From positions 19,684,001 through 19,748,000 of the forward strand of contig NC_134025.1 of NCBI RefSeq assembly GCF_964204645.1: a stretch of DNA of 64,000 bases. The letters are read 5' to 3'. Under the pieces are notes generated by a model, which did not search any database, was not told the origin of the DNA, and saw only the letters and a program-made list of their open reading frames with translations. How positions within the stretch are numbered: the stretch's first letter is position 1; each line of letters begins with the position of its first letter. Below, one piece after another: positions 1-12,164 of this stretch. The DNA is from Tubulanus polymorphus (taxonomy: Eukaryota; Nemertea; Palaeonemertea; Tubulaniformes; Tubulanidae). A program made the position numbers and the translations under genes.

Positions 1-184
1 GTATATTTTGTTATCACAATCAATTAAAAAATTGTAGCTGTTGACATGATCTATGATTGTGGTGAGTTTCAAGGCCATTGGTTTTTGTATATGGCCACCA
101 AGCGGCATTGAATATTGAAATTGTTAGATTGTTGAGCATTTGAAATCACTTTCCAAGTGGGCATGGTGTCCCTGGACCCCTAGT
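1..184 (-). repeat. pearl/CvA-like repeat, left-end fragment
   Basis: This is a reverse-oriented end of the family seen whole at 12574-13692. One core unit (motifs TTGTTATCACAATCAATT and GGTGAGTTTCAAGG) is followed by the family terminus, which reads TGTCCCTGGACCCCTAG on this strand. Related ends occur near 6040, 12574, 48990 and 58540. Confidence 0.75.
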
Positions 185-1215
185 TATCAGTTATGGATGC
201 AGAAAAATATAGTTTATATTGTGTGGTCGTCATTTTGTCTTACTAGCAAAGTTGTTCGAGCAGAGCAGTACAATTTCCAGAGTCAAATTGTTGAATTGAA
301 TTGATGTAGTAAAATATCTTTAGATATCGATTCCGTCATCACGATTTGATTAAAAAGAAAAAAATATTCATGAGAACAGTGTCGCGACCGAATGGGGTCG
401 ATGAATTACTACGTGTCAAATCTGTATATCTTCACTCAGCGTATCCTTGCTTTATCATGTTAGCTAGGTGTACCTTGCTCTGTTGACCGTAACGTTTACG
501 GCATTTATAAGCCTTTACTAGCCATATATCGTGGCAGTATACTATAAGCCTGCGTTGAGTGTATTTCGCAGTTGCCACGAGCGTGCTTTGCCCGATACGT
601 GGGGTAAGTTTTACACAAGTTTTATATTTTCTAGTTTTCCATGATTTATAGTAATAATTCAGTAGTTTCTTGGCGTGAACGTCGAAATTTAGTAAAGGTT
701 ATTGCGACTTATATATATAAGTGAGATTCTTAACATCCTTTTTGACATTTAATTATAATTCTATATTAAGTATAATTGTAATTGCGTTCTTACATAGTTA
801 AAATGATAATTAATTTAATGATAGGTAGTTAATTCAGGTAACTTTAAATCATTATTTATAGTATTTGTATGATACTCAAAATGTGTTTTTGTGTCTAGCT
901 TATATTTTGTAGCTAACGTGCATACGTGCCGCGCCGATACTATCACTTTTTCCAGCTACAAGTGCCGAGGTTACTTCTCCGGCTACAAGTGCCGAGCGAT
1001 TTTTCATCTTGTTTCCTGCAAGTGTCGTGATCCATTGCGTACCGCATGATTTGATGCAGCTGTTAATCGTTATTTCACCATGAAAGATCATTATTTCGCC
1101 GAATATAAGTATCTGTCTGCTTACTGCTTGTATATAGTGTAAATAAACGTATTCATTTCCTACATGACGAGTTTCCGTTATATGGTTTGAGGTTCCCGGT
1201 CACGTGACTTCGTGA
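185..1215. other. non-coding stretch, possible decayed LTR
   Basis: I find no supported gene. A TATA-like TATAAGCCTGCG near 544 and AATAAA near 1142 with a GT-rich follow-up could be U3/R remains of an LTR. No paired copy or flanking duplication is visible, so this stays weak. Two adjacent direct copies of GGCTACAAGTGCCGAG-like sequence lie at about 952-988. Confidence 0.2.
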
Positions 1216-1378
1216 CAAATGGAGAGTTTTGTAGTCGGTCAGTCACAAAATCATTTCACCCAAAATTGTGAAATAGGGTCGGACGGCAATTTTGTTTTGT
1301 TTTGAAAATAGTTTTTTGAAAAGACAAAATATCGGGCGGTCAAGCCCGAGAAACTGGGTTTTTTTGGTGTGGCCTAAC
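1216..1378 (-). mobile_element. half of a TIR MITE (family of 15198-15868)
   Basis: The reverse complement matches the left part of the MITE at 15198. Shared pieces are the GGCCACACCAAAAA terminus, the GCCCGA block, the CCGACCCTATTTCA block and the GACCGACTACAAA block. Only one end is present; the other appears lost next to the pearl-like repeat. Confidence 0.6.
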
Positions 1379-2814
1379 TATACAGCATGTGATGAGAAAC
1401 AAAATAAGCCAAAGCTATGATTTTGTAATAGATTGTGATAACAAAATTTGCCTCGTTACCAATTTAATATGGAAATACTAAGTTATTCTACTATTCAACG
1501 CCCCCTGGTGACCATATGGAAAACCCAATGACTTTAAAACTCACCACAATCGTAGTACATGTCATGAAATACAACTTTGCAATTGATCATGGTAACAAAA
1601 TATGCCTAGGCACCAATCTAATAAGGAAATACTAAGTTATTCTACTATTCAATGCCCCCTGGTGACCATATAGAATAACTAATGTCCTTAAAATTCACCA
1701 AAATCATGGAAGATGTCATGAGCTACAACTTTGCAATTGATTGGGGTAACAAAATATGCCTAGGTACCAATCTGATAAGGAAATACTAAGTAATTCTACT
1801 ATTTAACGCCCCCTGGTGACTATATGGAATAACTAATGTCCTTAAAAACTCACCACAATCATAGACGATGTCACGAACTACAACTTTGCAATTGATCATG
1901 GTAACAAAATATGCCTAGGTACCAATCTAATAAGGAAATACTAAGTTTTTCTACTATTCAATGCCCCCTGGTGACCATATAGAATAACTAATGTCCTTAA
2001 AACTCACCAAAATCATGGAAGATGTCATGAGCTACAACTTTGCAATTGATTGTGGTAACAAAATATGCATAGGTACAAATATAACATAGAAATACTAAGT
2101 TATCGTATTATTCAACGCCCCCTGGTGGCCACATACAAAAACCAATGACCTTGAAACTCACCAAAATCATAGAAGACGTTATGGGCTACAACTCTCCAAT
2201 TGAATATAGTAACACAATATGCTTAGGTATCAATTTAATGTTGAAAAACTTTTTCCCACCTACGAATGAGTACTGATGACACCAAGATGGCCGCACCTGT
2301 CTCAGGTATAAAACATCCCTTTACAAAGAATACCAATCACAAATTGCAATGAGAAATGGCAAACCAGTAGGAAGCTACAGGACCTAGAATTCTGGCCAAA
2401 ATTGACATTTTTGGGCACTAACAAGGTCATAGGACGGCCATCTTGAGTTAGATCGACCCAATTTTTCTTATGCTGATGGGCCCATGGTAGATTCAAATAT
2501 AAACAAAAGATCAAGGTAATTGATCAAAGCATCTTCAAAATTTCCCTCGAAAATGTGTAAAATGTGTAAAAAGTGCTGAACAACAATGGCTGCCAGTCGG
2601 CCAACTTGAATCTGACAGGGCCAGTTTTTGGGCTGAAGATGTGTCTAGGGTAGATACATGTATAAACCAAATATCAAGACATTACCTTGAAGCGTCTTCA
2701 AAACTTCCCAAAATAACTGGATTCCGTCTACGGACGGACGAACGCTACGACGAACGGACGGACGAAAAGTGAACGCTATAGCCCGCTGGGACTAAAGTCC
2801 CAAGTGGGCTAAAA
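1379..2814 (+). mobile_element. pearl/CvA-like tandem-repeat element
   Basis: About five core repeats with a period near 154 bp: the GCCCCCTGGTG motif recurs at about 1500, 1654, 1808, 1963 and 2117. A unique right region follows (2230-2730), then an ACGG-type tetranucleotide tract (2733-2768) and a terminal hairpin AGCCCGCTGGGACT...AGTCCCAAGTGGGCT (2784-2814). Tandem core plus ACGG microsatellite plus hairpin is the layout known from pearl/CvA (Helentron-like, non-autonomous) elements. The left terminus is missing here. Confidence 0.7.
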
Positions 2815-3066
2815 AACCATCTGAAATGAGCATGATCCCTTCTCACAGTACATTCACCATGAATTTCAATGAACAATATCGAAAAGGTCACGAGATGGCC
2901 ATTTTGTGTCCGATCAACCCAAATTTCTGATGATGAAGAAAATTCATTGATTGAAGCGTCTTCAAAACTTCCCAAAATGACTTGATTCCATCTACACAAT
3001 ACACGGGTGGATAAGAAGTGAATGAGAAGTGAATGCCTGCTGGGACATAAGTCTAAATGTCCAAAT
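2815..3066 (+). repeat. pearl-like right-region fragment
   Basis: A diverged second copy of the right region: the GATGGCCATTTTGTGTCCGA and AAGCGTCTTCAAAACTTCCC blocks, ending in a decayed GCCTGCTGGGACATAAGTC hairpin. Confidence 0.6.
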
Positions 3067-3132
3067 GAATCAAATATTGTGCCAAAAACAAGCTTTAATT
3101 CAGTACAAAGAATAAAGTATAACAGAACTTAC

Positions 3133-4376
3133 AGCAGTCATCATCGTCAGACTGTGGAGGTAAATTTCCTCGATGAGAAAGCGCAGGAACTACATGTTGT
3201 AACATGTAACCAAGTCCAGATGTATTCTTTATTTGTTCCATTCTTGCTGCAATATGTAAACATGATATTATTAATTTTCTACATTCAGTCAACCCCCGAT
3301 ATACAGCCCACATCGGTGCAGAACGATTTTGGCGATATAGAGAGTATGGCGGTATATGGGGGGCATTTTACTATGTATTGTATAGAGATATAGAGATTTA
3401 CATTTAGAAAACCTGGCGGTAAATGGGAGGGCAGAATATCGGGGTTTGACTGTATAAAGTTTTTCACCAAAGAAGTGAACTGCAGTGAAGATAATATTTT
3501 ACCTTTTTTTCGTTCCTCCCTTTGTTCTTCACTCAGTATCAAGGGTTCACCGCCGGATCGAAAAAACAAGGTTTTACCCATTTTTTCCAACAGCTGACGT
3601 ACTATAAGTAATATTGCAACGTGAATAACCTATGATTAGCAAAGCGCTCTAATCTAATATTCTAATGGTATGCTAATCTTACCTTTTTCAATAACAGCAG
3701 CTGATGTGTACTTATTAGGAGCAATTTCTACTTCAGGGATATAATAAACAGGATATAGAAACCTGAGGCCGAGAGTTCTCTGAAATTGAGAATTCTAGCA
3801 ATATACCTTTTCACAATAGACAAAAAGACTCAATAAATCACAATACAGGTAGATCAAGATGGTTGTTCCCTAGTATAAACATTGTACAAATGTATTCTAT
3901 CTTGTTCTCATACTTGTGCAGTCTGGTGAAGACAAGTTTTTTTATGAAGGAAGTAGATATGGTACATACCTGTTGATTTGCAGTCCTCTCCATAATACTC
4001 GTTAGATCAATCCTTAATGTATTTGATGCTATTATTGTCTCTGGGTGACAACAATGGGACACCCCTGTAATGGATGACAGATAAGTTTAGAGGGTAAAAT
4101 TCGTTAATTTCTCTCATATTAGCAGTAGCGGTAGTATTAAGATAGACCAATCCTTGTCCTCTTCATTGTCCTCGTGCGGTATGTCTTGGTCCATGTGGGC
4201 CTACTTGTTGAACAATGTTTATGCCTTGCATGAAAAATATACCAGATGTTATGATGATCGATGTACTTACTTTCAAAAAGATCTTGCTTAATTTCCAGAT
4301 CCTCAGCTACAGTTTCAAATATGATTTCTGCATCGTTGACAGTTTCTTCTAAACGACTCATACAAAGTATCTGACC
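3133..4376 (-). CDS. 3-hydroxyacyl-CoA dehydrogenase-like protein, exons 2-6 of those found
   Basis: Five minus-strand exons: 4271-4376, 3970-4064, 3683-3779, 3503-3601 and 3133-3189. Each has an AG acceptor and a GT donor, and codon phases join without conflict. Together with the exon at 11742-11878 they encode the Rossmann NAD-binding part of a 3-hydroxyacyl-CoA dehydrogenase: LEETVNDAEIIFETVAEDLE, then PETIIASNTLRIDLTSI, then LGLRFLYPVYYIPEVEI, then LLEKMGK. The Ser of the SNT motif and the Glu of VEI are kept, but the residue at the usual catalytic His position (GLHFFNPV in the family) is Arg. After LLEKMGK the sequence departs from the family: a charged EEQREERKK stretch, then LPPQSDDDDC instead of the C-terminal helical domain. 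The exon at 3133 ends mid-codon, so the gene continues left, but I find no next exon. A divergent or non-catalytic relative is more likely than a standard beta-oxidation enzyme. Confidence 0.75.
3286..3452. mobile_element. Tc1/mariner-pogo-like MITE (167 bp)
   Basis: Terminal inverted repeats CAGTCAACCCCCGATA and TATCGGGGTTTGACTG. It is followed by TA on the right but preceded by TT on the left, so the TA duplication is imperfect. It sits in the intron between exons 3133-3189 and 3503-3601. A related left half lies at 28999. Confidence 0.7.
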
Positions 4377-5097
4377 CTGAAATTATCATAAAGTATTTAA
4401 CAGATAAGCATATTTTTGAATACAGGAATCCTTTTCTAACTCAGGATCCTCCAAACTTACATATGAGTAAAGGATGAGCGAACATTTTGAAAATTGCTGT
4501 AAATTCTGAGTCCAGTCCGATTTTCTGTCATACAGGATAAACATCTCTGTAGGCAGTTTATAGACCAAGAGACACCCTTGGTACATGTACATATCTTACA
4601 ATTAACTTTACCTTACTCATGGCCAACTAGTGGTACTTTCTCTCTCTCTGATCCTAACCAACCCCCTGCGGACCCTCCAAACTCTTACCCCATAGACCCT
4701 AAGCCCAATTGAAAAAGCTACCATTTTGTCTTTGAAGTGGTGCCATGACACCTTAGACCCACATCTAGGAAAAAGGAATAGCCAATTCAGGCCTAAAACA
4801 AAATTGCTTAGAAGTCGGGTATCTTATTTCCGATCAACCCATTTTCCTTGTGACGCTAGACCCCAGGCCAGGGAGATACATAGACCTATACATGCCAAAC
4901 TTCAAGACAATTGACCAAATGTCTCCCCCTTATTCAAAGCTAACGAAATCTTAAAATTAGATGACATCAACTTTTGGCAATGTGGACACTTAATGTATAT
5001 TTATGAATAACACACTACTTGATGTTTTCAAAAATTTCTTCCCTCCATTTGTGAATATGCAACTTACTCAATTTGGTAGCAACAGAAATATTAGATA
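4377..5097. other. intronic, non-coding
   Basis: Start of the long intron of the dehydrogenase-like gene. About 4690-4925 weakly resembles the pearl-like right region (CGATCAACCCATTTTCCTTG, GAGATACATAGACCTATACA). A splice-bounded stretch at 4461-4546 was rejected as an exon because its phase does not fit. Confidence 0.4.
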
Positions 5098-5547
5098 CGG
5101 TACAGCCTAGAAGAAACTTAACTCCGTTTTCGTTTGCGTTTAGTTTTATATCGTTCAAACCGCGTTGTGTAATTCGTTTTCATTTAGTTCCGAACGCGTT
5201 CGACGCTCGTTAGGGACAAATATCCGTTTCAGAATTACGCCCTTTGCTGCACGCTTATGGGTGCAACGAAACTTCTAACGCTCCTATTAGGCGTTTATAA
5301 TGTTACTGCATGTATTTTACTATGTGGTCATCCAAATACAAGAGGTTGCACTCGAAAAGAAGGGGGCTGTTATTACTACGTATGTGCATTCGATATGCAC
5401 GCGCCAGACGCGTTGAATTTGAACCGCAGTAGTAACTAGTTTGATTCCCGTTTCTATTTCGTTTTATCAAATAAGAAAAACAAAAATGCAACGATCCCCG
5501 ACGAATGCTGGACGCGTTATGAGTTATGTTACTTCTAGGCTGTACCG
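5098..5547. mobile_element. TIR element (450 bp MITE)
   Basis: The left end CGGTACAGCCTAGAAG is repeated inverted at the right end as CTTCTAGGCTGTACCG. The TIR continues to about 24 bp with two mismatches. The interior is CpG-rich with several GCGTTC-type words and codes for nothing recognisable. I could not define a target-site duplication. Confidence 0.65.
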
Positions 5548-5567
5548 AATAAACAGTTAAAATCAAA

Positions 5568-5990
5568 CTTCAAAAAACGTTCTATAATAGTAAATGGACC
5601 CAAAATTTGGAATAGTTTATCACTTCATTTAAAAACCCTGTCATCCATCAAAATCTTTAAAACACATTTAAAGGACAAATTGCTTTCTTCCTATTGATTA
5701 GATATATACAGGTTTTTTGGTGACCCGCATATTATTTTCTATGAATTTTGCAATAAGTTACTTTTCAGATAGTACATTTTTGTATGTGTGAGAGGTGCAT
5801 GGAGTGTGAATGAACCTTTTGCTTTTCTTTTTCTAATGTAACATTTCTTTTTGGGGTGGTATATCCTACAAGCTATGCTTTTTTAAAATCTTCCCCTCTG
5901 ATATATTATGTCAATCTATATGTAATTTGTGCAAAAAACATCATAATTTATAAAGCCTATTTGTTATAAATTGCTATAATTTTAGATAAA
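5568..5990 (+). pseudogene. non-LTR retrotransposon 3' end (last RT-ORF codons plus UTR)
   Basis: Positions 5593-5697 read GPKIWNSLSLHLKTLSS-IKIFKTHLKDKLLSSY then stop. This matches the C-terminal signature of CR1/Rex/jockey-type LINE ORF2 proteins (GPxLWNSLP...FKxxLKxxLL). A non-coding tail follows. It is 5'-truncated just right of the TIR element ending at 5547, as expected of incomplete reverse transcription. Confidence 0.7.
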
Positions 5991-6034
5991 CAAACAATTA
6001 TACGTGTGTCTTCAACATTACCCATAAAACCTAA

Positions 6035-6415
6035 ACTAGGGGACTAGGGACATCACCCACTTGGGAAGTGGCTTGAAATGCTCAACAAACATACCTCAAA
6101 GCTCATCACATTCATAGAACATGTCACTAGCTACAATTTTGCAATTGATTTAGGCTACAAAATATGTCTAGGTACCAATATAATAAGGAAATAAAAGTTA
6201 TGCAGCTATCCAATGCCCCGTGGTGACCATATACAAGTACCAATGACCTTGAAACTGACCACAATCATCAAACATGTCACAAGTTAGAATTTTGCAATTC
6301 ATTGTGGTTACAAAATATGCCTGTGTACCAATACAATATGAAAAAAGGCATTCAACTATTAAACGCCCCCTAGTGACCTTATACAACAACTGACAACCTG
6401 GAAACTCATCACAGA
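6035..6415 (+). repeat. pearl-like left end and core fragment
   Basis: Begins with AACTAGGGGACTAGGGACATC (terminus variant), then TTGGGAAGTGG, then about two core units with GCCCC-TGGTGACCATATAC at 6215 and 6365. It ends where the Ty3/gypsy remnant starts. Confidence 0.65.
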
Positions 6416-8620
6416 TAAAATTTCCGATAATGGACTCTTCATAATCACAGAGATAGGACAAGTACAGATGGACCTCTTGGTAGATACAGGCACCTGCTGC
6501 ACTATACTTTTGAGACTTTTGCCTACGAAGCTATACCCAAGTCACACCGACCACGGCTCAAACCATCCGACTTGAGACTCTTCGGACCAAGTAACAGCAA
6601 TATCACATTGTTGGTGGGGTAACTACTTTGACCTTCACGTTGCGTCATAACATGTTGAGAATGGACGTCATCATTGTGGATATTGCTGGCGACAAGATTT
6701 TGGGAATGGACTTTCTGAAATGAACAGGCTCATACCTAGACGTGGGTAATTCGTTGCTATTTTGCGGTACGAAGAGATCGTCTGCCACACGACGAATTTG
6801 TGAGAACACCGATGCCGAATTACTTGCCGAAATACTGACGAGGACCCTGGATGCGGTGGAAATACCAGCCCAACACCAGATGGTCATACCAACTTTATTT
6901 CCGGACACCAGATGGTCATACCATCTTCTATTTCCGGAGATTCCAATATTCCAACATTTGGTATCATCGAGGGCACGGGACGATATGAGGGTGGTGATTT
7001 GGCTTTGGCCTGAACACTGGTCGACACCCGAGGTGAAAGTCCAACTTATGTTCGTGTTATAAATAATGGATAGAGCCCTATCCTCCTACCGCAGTTTACT
7101 GTCCTGGGAAGGCTGAATACAGTATCCACGATTTTTACCGTCAAGATTGAGGAGGGGAACTCGAGACCCGAGGAACCGAATGCGAATCACGACATCCCAG
7201 AACAACTGAAAGAACTTTATCAAACCAGCATAAAGAATCTCAGCCCCGAAGACGCTCCGTGGCAGAGCTGCTTATTAAACATTCTTCAGCTTCAATGTTG
7301 CCAGCACCTCCCTCAAGAAAATTTTTGAAATTAGAAGCGTTTTCTTAGAGCGATCTTGAACCCATGAACAACTATTATATTTTGGAAGGTAATGGCTATT
7401 TCCAATGTGGCACATCCTCATTCGATGACGATCAGCATCTCACGCATTACAGGTCGAGCCCTGAATTATTGCAGTTAATCAAAGCGCCTTTCGCGAACGC
7501 TTAGTTGACAAGAAAATGTTTAAAAATAACTGCTACTGACACTGTCTGTCACACTGCTCTCTGAGCGGCGTTTTGGTCCGTAATTTCGTTAATAATTAAT
7601 TTATCTGTGAATTTATGCATCAGTGCAGTAAGGTTGACTTGGTCCCCCATTAGGTGGACACCGGGAATCACCCACCCATACGACAGGCGCTGAGACTTCC
7701 TCCCCTGACCAAGCATAAAGAAACAGAAATGTTGATCAAAGACATGCACCGCCGAGGGTTGATATGGAGGTTCCGGTCTCCATGGTTATCCCCGATTGTC
7801 CTGGTGACCAAGAAAGATGGAAGCACATGTTTCTGCGTGGACTATCGCCGACTAAACGAAGTAACGACTATTGAAAGCATGGCGATCCCGAATAGCAATC
7901 ATTCGCTGGAATGTCCAGGAGGCGCCGTCTGGTTCAGCACCCTAGATCTGAATTCCGGATATTGGCAAATTGCGTTGAGCAAGGATGTGAAGCAGAAATC
8001 AGCCTTCATAACACAGAGTGGGTTGTGGGAGTTAACTCTGTACTTCCTTTGGGTATGTGCGGAGCTCCAGGAACCTTCGAGAGTTCCCTTTTCCAGCAGT
8101 CGGTTATTTTTCTCCGGCATGTGGTGAGTCACAAGGGTATACAGACAGATCTTGCCACTTATTACAGGAGAGTCGTCGCCGGTTTCGCTAAGATCACAGG
8201 AAGCCTCCACAGACTCATGGCTAAAGATCAAGATTTTATCTCGGGGACGAGCAGGAGCAAGGTTTCCGGGAGCTGAAAGAGAAATTGACCAACACACCTA
8301 TACTAGCATATCCGAACGTCATGGACCTGTATATTCTAGGTTGTGATGCTAGTGCCGTTGCCATCGGAGGTGTATTAAGTCCAGTGCAAGAAAAGGATGA
8401 ACACCCGATCGCATTTGGAAATCGCACGCCCAACCGCGCGGAACAAAGCTACTGCGTGACTCGGCGTGAACTATTAGCGATCATGTTCTTTGTGAAGCAT
8501 TTAAAGCACTATCTCTACCGACAAGATTTCCTCATCTGCACTGATCACAGCGCCCTCCGTTGGCTGATGAATCTGAAGGATTGTTGGGAACGCCGGATGG
8601 CAGAAGCTGCAGCATCAAAG
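6415..8620 (+). pseudogene. Ty3/gypsy-type pol remnant (protease, RT, RNase H)
   Basis: Decayed LTR-retrotransposon polyprotein in several frames. An aspartic protease is marked by LLVDTG (Asp codon at 6483) and by ILGMDFL at about 6696-6716. A linker near 7190-7260 reads IPEQLKELYQ. RT begins at about 7654 with NHPPIRQ, then SPIVLVTKKDGS, VDYRRLNE and FSTLDLNSGYWQI. A frameshift near 8020 moves the next part (PLGMCGAPGTFESSLFQQ) to another frame. That part joins directly to FLRHVVSHKGIQTD, so the segment with the catalytic YxDD box is deleted. RNase H (8285-8620) keeps the DAS, RREL and TDHSALRWL motifs. No gag or integrase is visible. It lies inside the intron of the dehydrogenase-like gene and cannot be active. 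Confidence 0.85.
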
Positions 8621-9830
8621 TAAATAGCAAGGAAGCAGTGCATGGAAGAGGAACAACGGCGGAGAGAAGTCAGCGAGCAGGAGAGGAGCAGGAGGGAGTC
8701 GAAGAGGTGTAGGCTGCAAGAGAAGCGTAAGAATGAGTTTGTGGAGCGAAACAGGACATTCCAGAACTCGATAAAGGAACCGCGACAATTCCAGGGCCGG
8801 CCCCGGGACATATTTCATTTCTTTGGGTTACAGAACCCCCCTTGAGTCTCGGAATTTGTCGGGTGACGATCAACCATGCTGCCAGTGGTAGTCCAGGTCG
8901 AAACCAAGTCTTCCCTTGACGTGTTACTTCTGAAGAGGACAAGAGATGAAAGAATGGCGATGAAAGAATGGCAGCCAGGGAACTGATCAGTCCCTGCATT
9001 GGACCACCAGTAAAGGCGAATTCCATCCAAGATGAAGAAGTGGTAGTTCAAGGCGAGGCATTATCGAGTCGGTCCTTGGCCGGGTTCAGATATTGGGATC
9101 TGCGCATTGTCACTGACATTTCCACTTTGGACTCAAGCCTTTAATTATTTGACTCTGATAGTTTCTATCACTCCTCTTCTCTCTCTCTCTCATATTATTT
9201 GGTGTGAGCTTAATCACGCTTTGTTCAGTATTATATTTCGTTGAACATGATTAGTCCGACGAGCCGTCGTTATGCCTAGACCAGTTGATGTATAATATAA
9301 ATAACTCTTTTTTTTCCAGTGGATTCTAAGAGTACACATATCTAATTACGAGTATTGAGATTGTTAATCTGGAGTTATGAGCAACATTCCAATCGTTTAA
9401 TCCAGTGCGTTGTTGAGTTAAATAAACATGGCAATCGTTAAATTCTCATGAATAACTGTCCTTTGTCTTATTTGAGTGGATAACTGAGTCTGAATCAGTT
9501 CGACCTGTTTCAGGAACCTAGGAACAGGGACGTGCTACCATGGAAATGAAAGGATTCCGAGTTGTTGATGATCGCTTTCAGGTTAAGGACGATTGGACCT
9601 GAAGACCCACCTAGAACCAATAGGAGGCACGACGTGAAGAGGGAATCCCCCGACGAGGTTATTTGACCCGGCCCGTGCATAAGGAAGGCAACTGTAGACC
9701 AGTACTGAGCGGCAGTATATTGTCTGGCCCAGTCGTTGTGTTAAAAATCTGGCCTGGTGAGCCAGTCAGTTACTGTGCCCGGCCTATTCGGTTACACATC
9801 AGAAGCTAAAATATAACAGAACAGAAGACA
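8621..9830. other. non-coding flank of the Ty3/gypsy remnant
   Basis: A Glu/Arg-rich open stretch at 8642-8845 looks like compositional readthrough rather than a gene. AATAAA lies at about 9420. The segment could include a degenerate LTR, but I see no second LTR copy or primer-binding site. Confidence 0.3.
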
Positions 9831-10039
9831 CAAGAAAAAGAAATGCTGTCAAAATGCTGTCTTTTGTTGCCGTCAAAATTCCTCGGAATTGAATTGAAAA
9901 CCCCCAATATTGCTGGTGATCATACTCATGAACCGGTAATGTTTATAAATTTTGTTATTTCCAAGAGTTTGCTGACGATGGTTTTTTTTGGAAAAAATGT
10001 GAAAATCCTGAATTTTATAATTCCAGGCATTTAAGGGCT

Positions 10040-10262
10040 AATTATGGGAAAATATGGGGGTGGGCCCTACCAATGTAATTTTGCTTCCGACGGGCCTGTT
10101 TTGGGCACAAAACGGTCACAGGAGGGCCATCTTGAGTCCGATTGACCCAATTCTTCTCATGCTGATGCCCGTGGGGGATACAAACATAGGCTATGTGAAG
10201 GATCAAGATAATTGATGAAAGCGGTTTCAAAATTTCCCTTGAAAACTTCAAAATATATTCGA
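10040..10262 (+). repeat. pearl-like right-region fragment
   Basis: Matches the right region of the family (TGGGCACAAAACGGTCAC, GGGCCATCTTGAGTCCGATT, TTGACCCAATTCTTCTCATG, GGATCAAGATAATTGATGAA). It has no terminal hairpin. Confidence 0.6.
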
Positions 10263-11741
10263 GCCCCATGGGGCTTGAAGCGGCAGCTTCGCAAAATATA
10301 AATGACCTGTCCTTCAATCAATTTAATATTTCAAATATGCTAGAAGGGAATATCTAGGAACGGATCCATGAACATTGAAAAGGGCAAGTTAAGTATCCAC
10401 GCAGTCAAGACAAGGGTCTAAAAATGTGAAATTTCTATTTTCCTGATAGCTCATTTTATTCCTGATGAATGTGGCAATATTTTCCTATAGGTTTAGATTA
10501 TGTTACCCAGATACTGTAACATATAGTACATATACATTATTTTTATGGTTTTACGTCAATAAACAGCGATTTTACCAGACCTTGACTAAGATATATAATA
10601 AGATAAGTATCCATCGACGAACTATCCAACGAAATTAAAAGAGGAGCACACTTTCTTTCTTAGGAACAGACAGCGTATGACAGTATTTATAATACGCGCT
10701 AGGAGAGCGAAGTAGTGCTGCGCGAGTGTATACACGTGAATACAGAGCATACATACACTTTGTATGTACCTATGTTAGATATATGAATTACATACCAGCT
10801 GATTTACGTAGTGCGCACATTTTAACATGCGCTGTTACGCGAAGAATGCCAATATACCCCAAAAACATCGTCAAACAAAGTAATTAGCCTATGGCAATAG
10901 CAAATGAAAAAGCGCACACAACTGTGTGGACCAATTAACTCGCATTTCAACAAAACAATGCCAAACATTTGTCGACTGGCCTCTCTCCAAAAACGGCGTC
11001 ATCACCGCTGGCTCGCGCTGGCGACATCGTCTATTACTTTTTCAAAGAAAGAATGTATTTTGTAGTCAAAACCAAGCTATATTGACTATAGAAATAGCCA
11101 CACTTACTAAGTTCGAGACGCTAAATTAGATAGCCGACTCCATTATAATCCTCACAAACGAACAAACTCTAAGCGAACTAAGCTCCGCACGAATGTCAAA
11201 TGAATTGCTCACCATTTTGTGACTCCCAAAATTACGTCAGAGGTGCCGAAATTCCTGGAAATTCCGAGAATTTCCCGTATTCACGTCGGAAACTCAAATA
11301 TAGGTCAACACAAGTTACTTATAGAAAGCGAAGAATTTTCGATGTTTTTCTCATTTTTCTCGAAAAATATTGCATCTTCCGTTCGAAGCTTACCAGCCTA
11401 ACCTCCGCGCATCAATTCTACTTGCTTCACGATAAAAGACAACCCCGTAAGTATTACCACTAAATTTTGTGCCGCGATTTAACATACTCTTGGCAGACTG
11501 CCAACCAACAGCCATAACATAGGTAAACCAAAAAATGAATTCAATAGCCTGCTGGGACTATAGTACTAAGTTGGTCGTCTTGGTTCTGTTTTGACAGGGT
11601 TATGTCTAGCAGGGTAGCCCAAATACCAAAACTATCAAAACAGTACATATACATCCAATGGCACTCAAAACTTTATCCAAATTCATTCTATTCTATCAGA
11701 TGCATGATGGAAGAAAGATAGAATAGGCGTACAAAACTCAC
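10263..11741. other. intronic, nothing recognised
   Basis: Intron sequence of the minus-strand gene. A lone decayed pearl-like hairpin (GCCTGCTGGGACTATAGTAC) lies at about 11548. Open stretches at 11200-11463 lack splice signals and family similarity. Confidence 0.4.
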
Positions 11742-11878
11742 TATAAAGTTCTTCTGAGACATTAATCCTTCTTCACGGAGATTCTTTTTATCCTCTTCAA
11801 TTCTGTGATATACACTATTCAATGCTGCAGTGTTATTATCATATACTTTCACACGGTGTCCATGATAAGCCATTTCTC
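11742..11878 (-). CDS. 3-hydroxyacyl-CoA dehydrogenase-like protein, upstream exon
   Basis: 137-nt internal exon between an acceptor (ATACTTTTTAG) and a donor (GTGAGTTTTG). It reads GEMAYHGHRVKVYDNNTAAL, then RIEEDKKNLREEGLM, then SQKNFI. This is the second half of the Rossmann nucleotide-binding unit: the Gly of the glycine-rich loop, and the acidic Asp after the second strand (KVYD) that normally holds the NAD ribose. It ends on a full codon and joins 4271-4376 in frame to give KNFIGQILCMSRLEE, which fits the family. The first exon with the start codon and the rest of GxGxxG must lie to the right; I could not find it. Confidence 0.75.
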
Positions 11879-12164
11879 CTAAAAAGTATTGAAACCAGGG
11901 AGTAATAGTTAACCTCACCTCATCTGGGCAACTTGGACTTTGGTCAAAAAACGAAATCATTTTTATGACTTTCTTATGTATTTTCATATGCTTAACATGG
12001 ATGTTGAGTACCTAGGACTAATTTTGCCTGTCTCAGTTTGTCCAAATTAGGTGAGGGCTAATGCATTAGTTAGGGGTCCCGGGGGCAAGAGGATGGACTT
12101 TTAGCGCATGGATTACAAGCCTGCCCATGTCTTGGATTTTGGAGCCCCATCTTTCTTACCGGTT

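Noticed and set aside
4461-4546. Possible exon of the dehydrogenase-like gene (MFILYDRKSD...)
   Set aside because: It has AG/GT edges, but its entry phase does not fit the preceding exon at 11742-11878, which joins 4271-4376 directly and restores family sequence.
8642-8845. Glu/Arg-rich small protein
   Set aside because: Purine-rich low-complexity DNA downstream of a dead retroelement, with no start context or homology.
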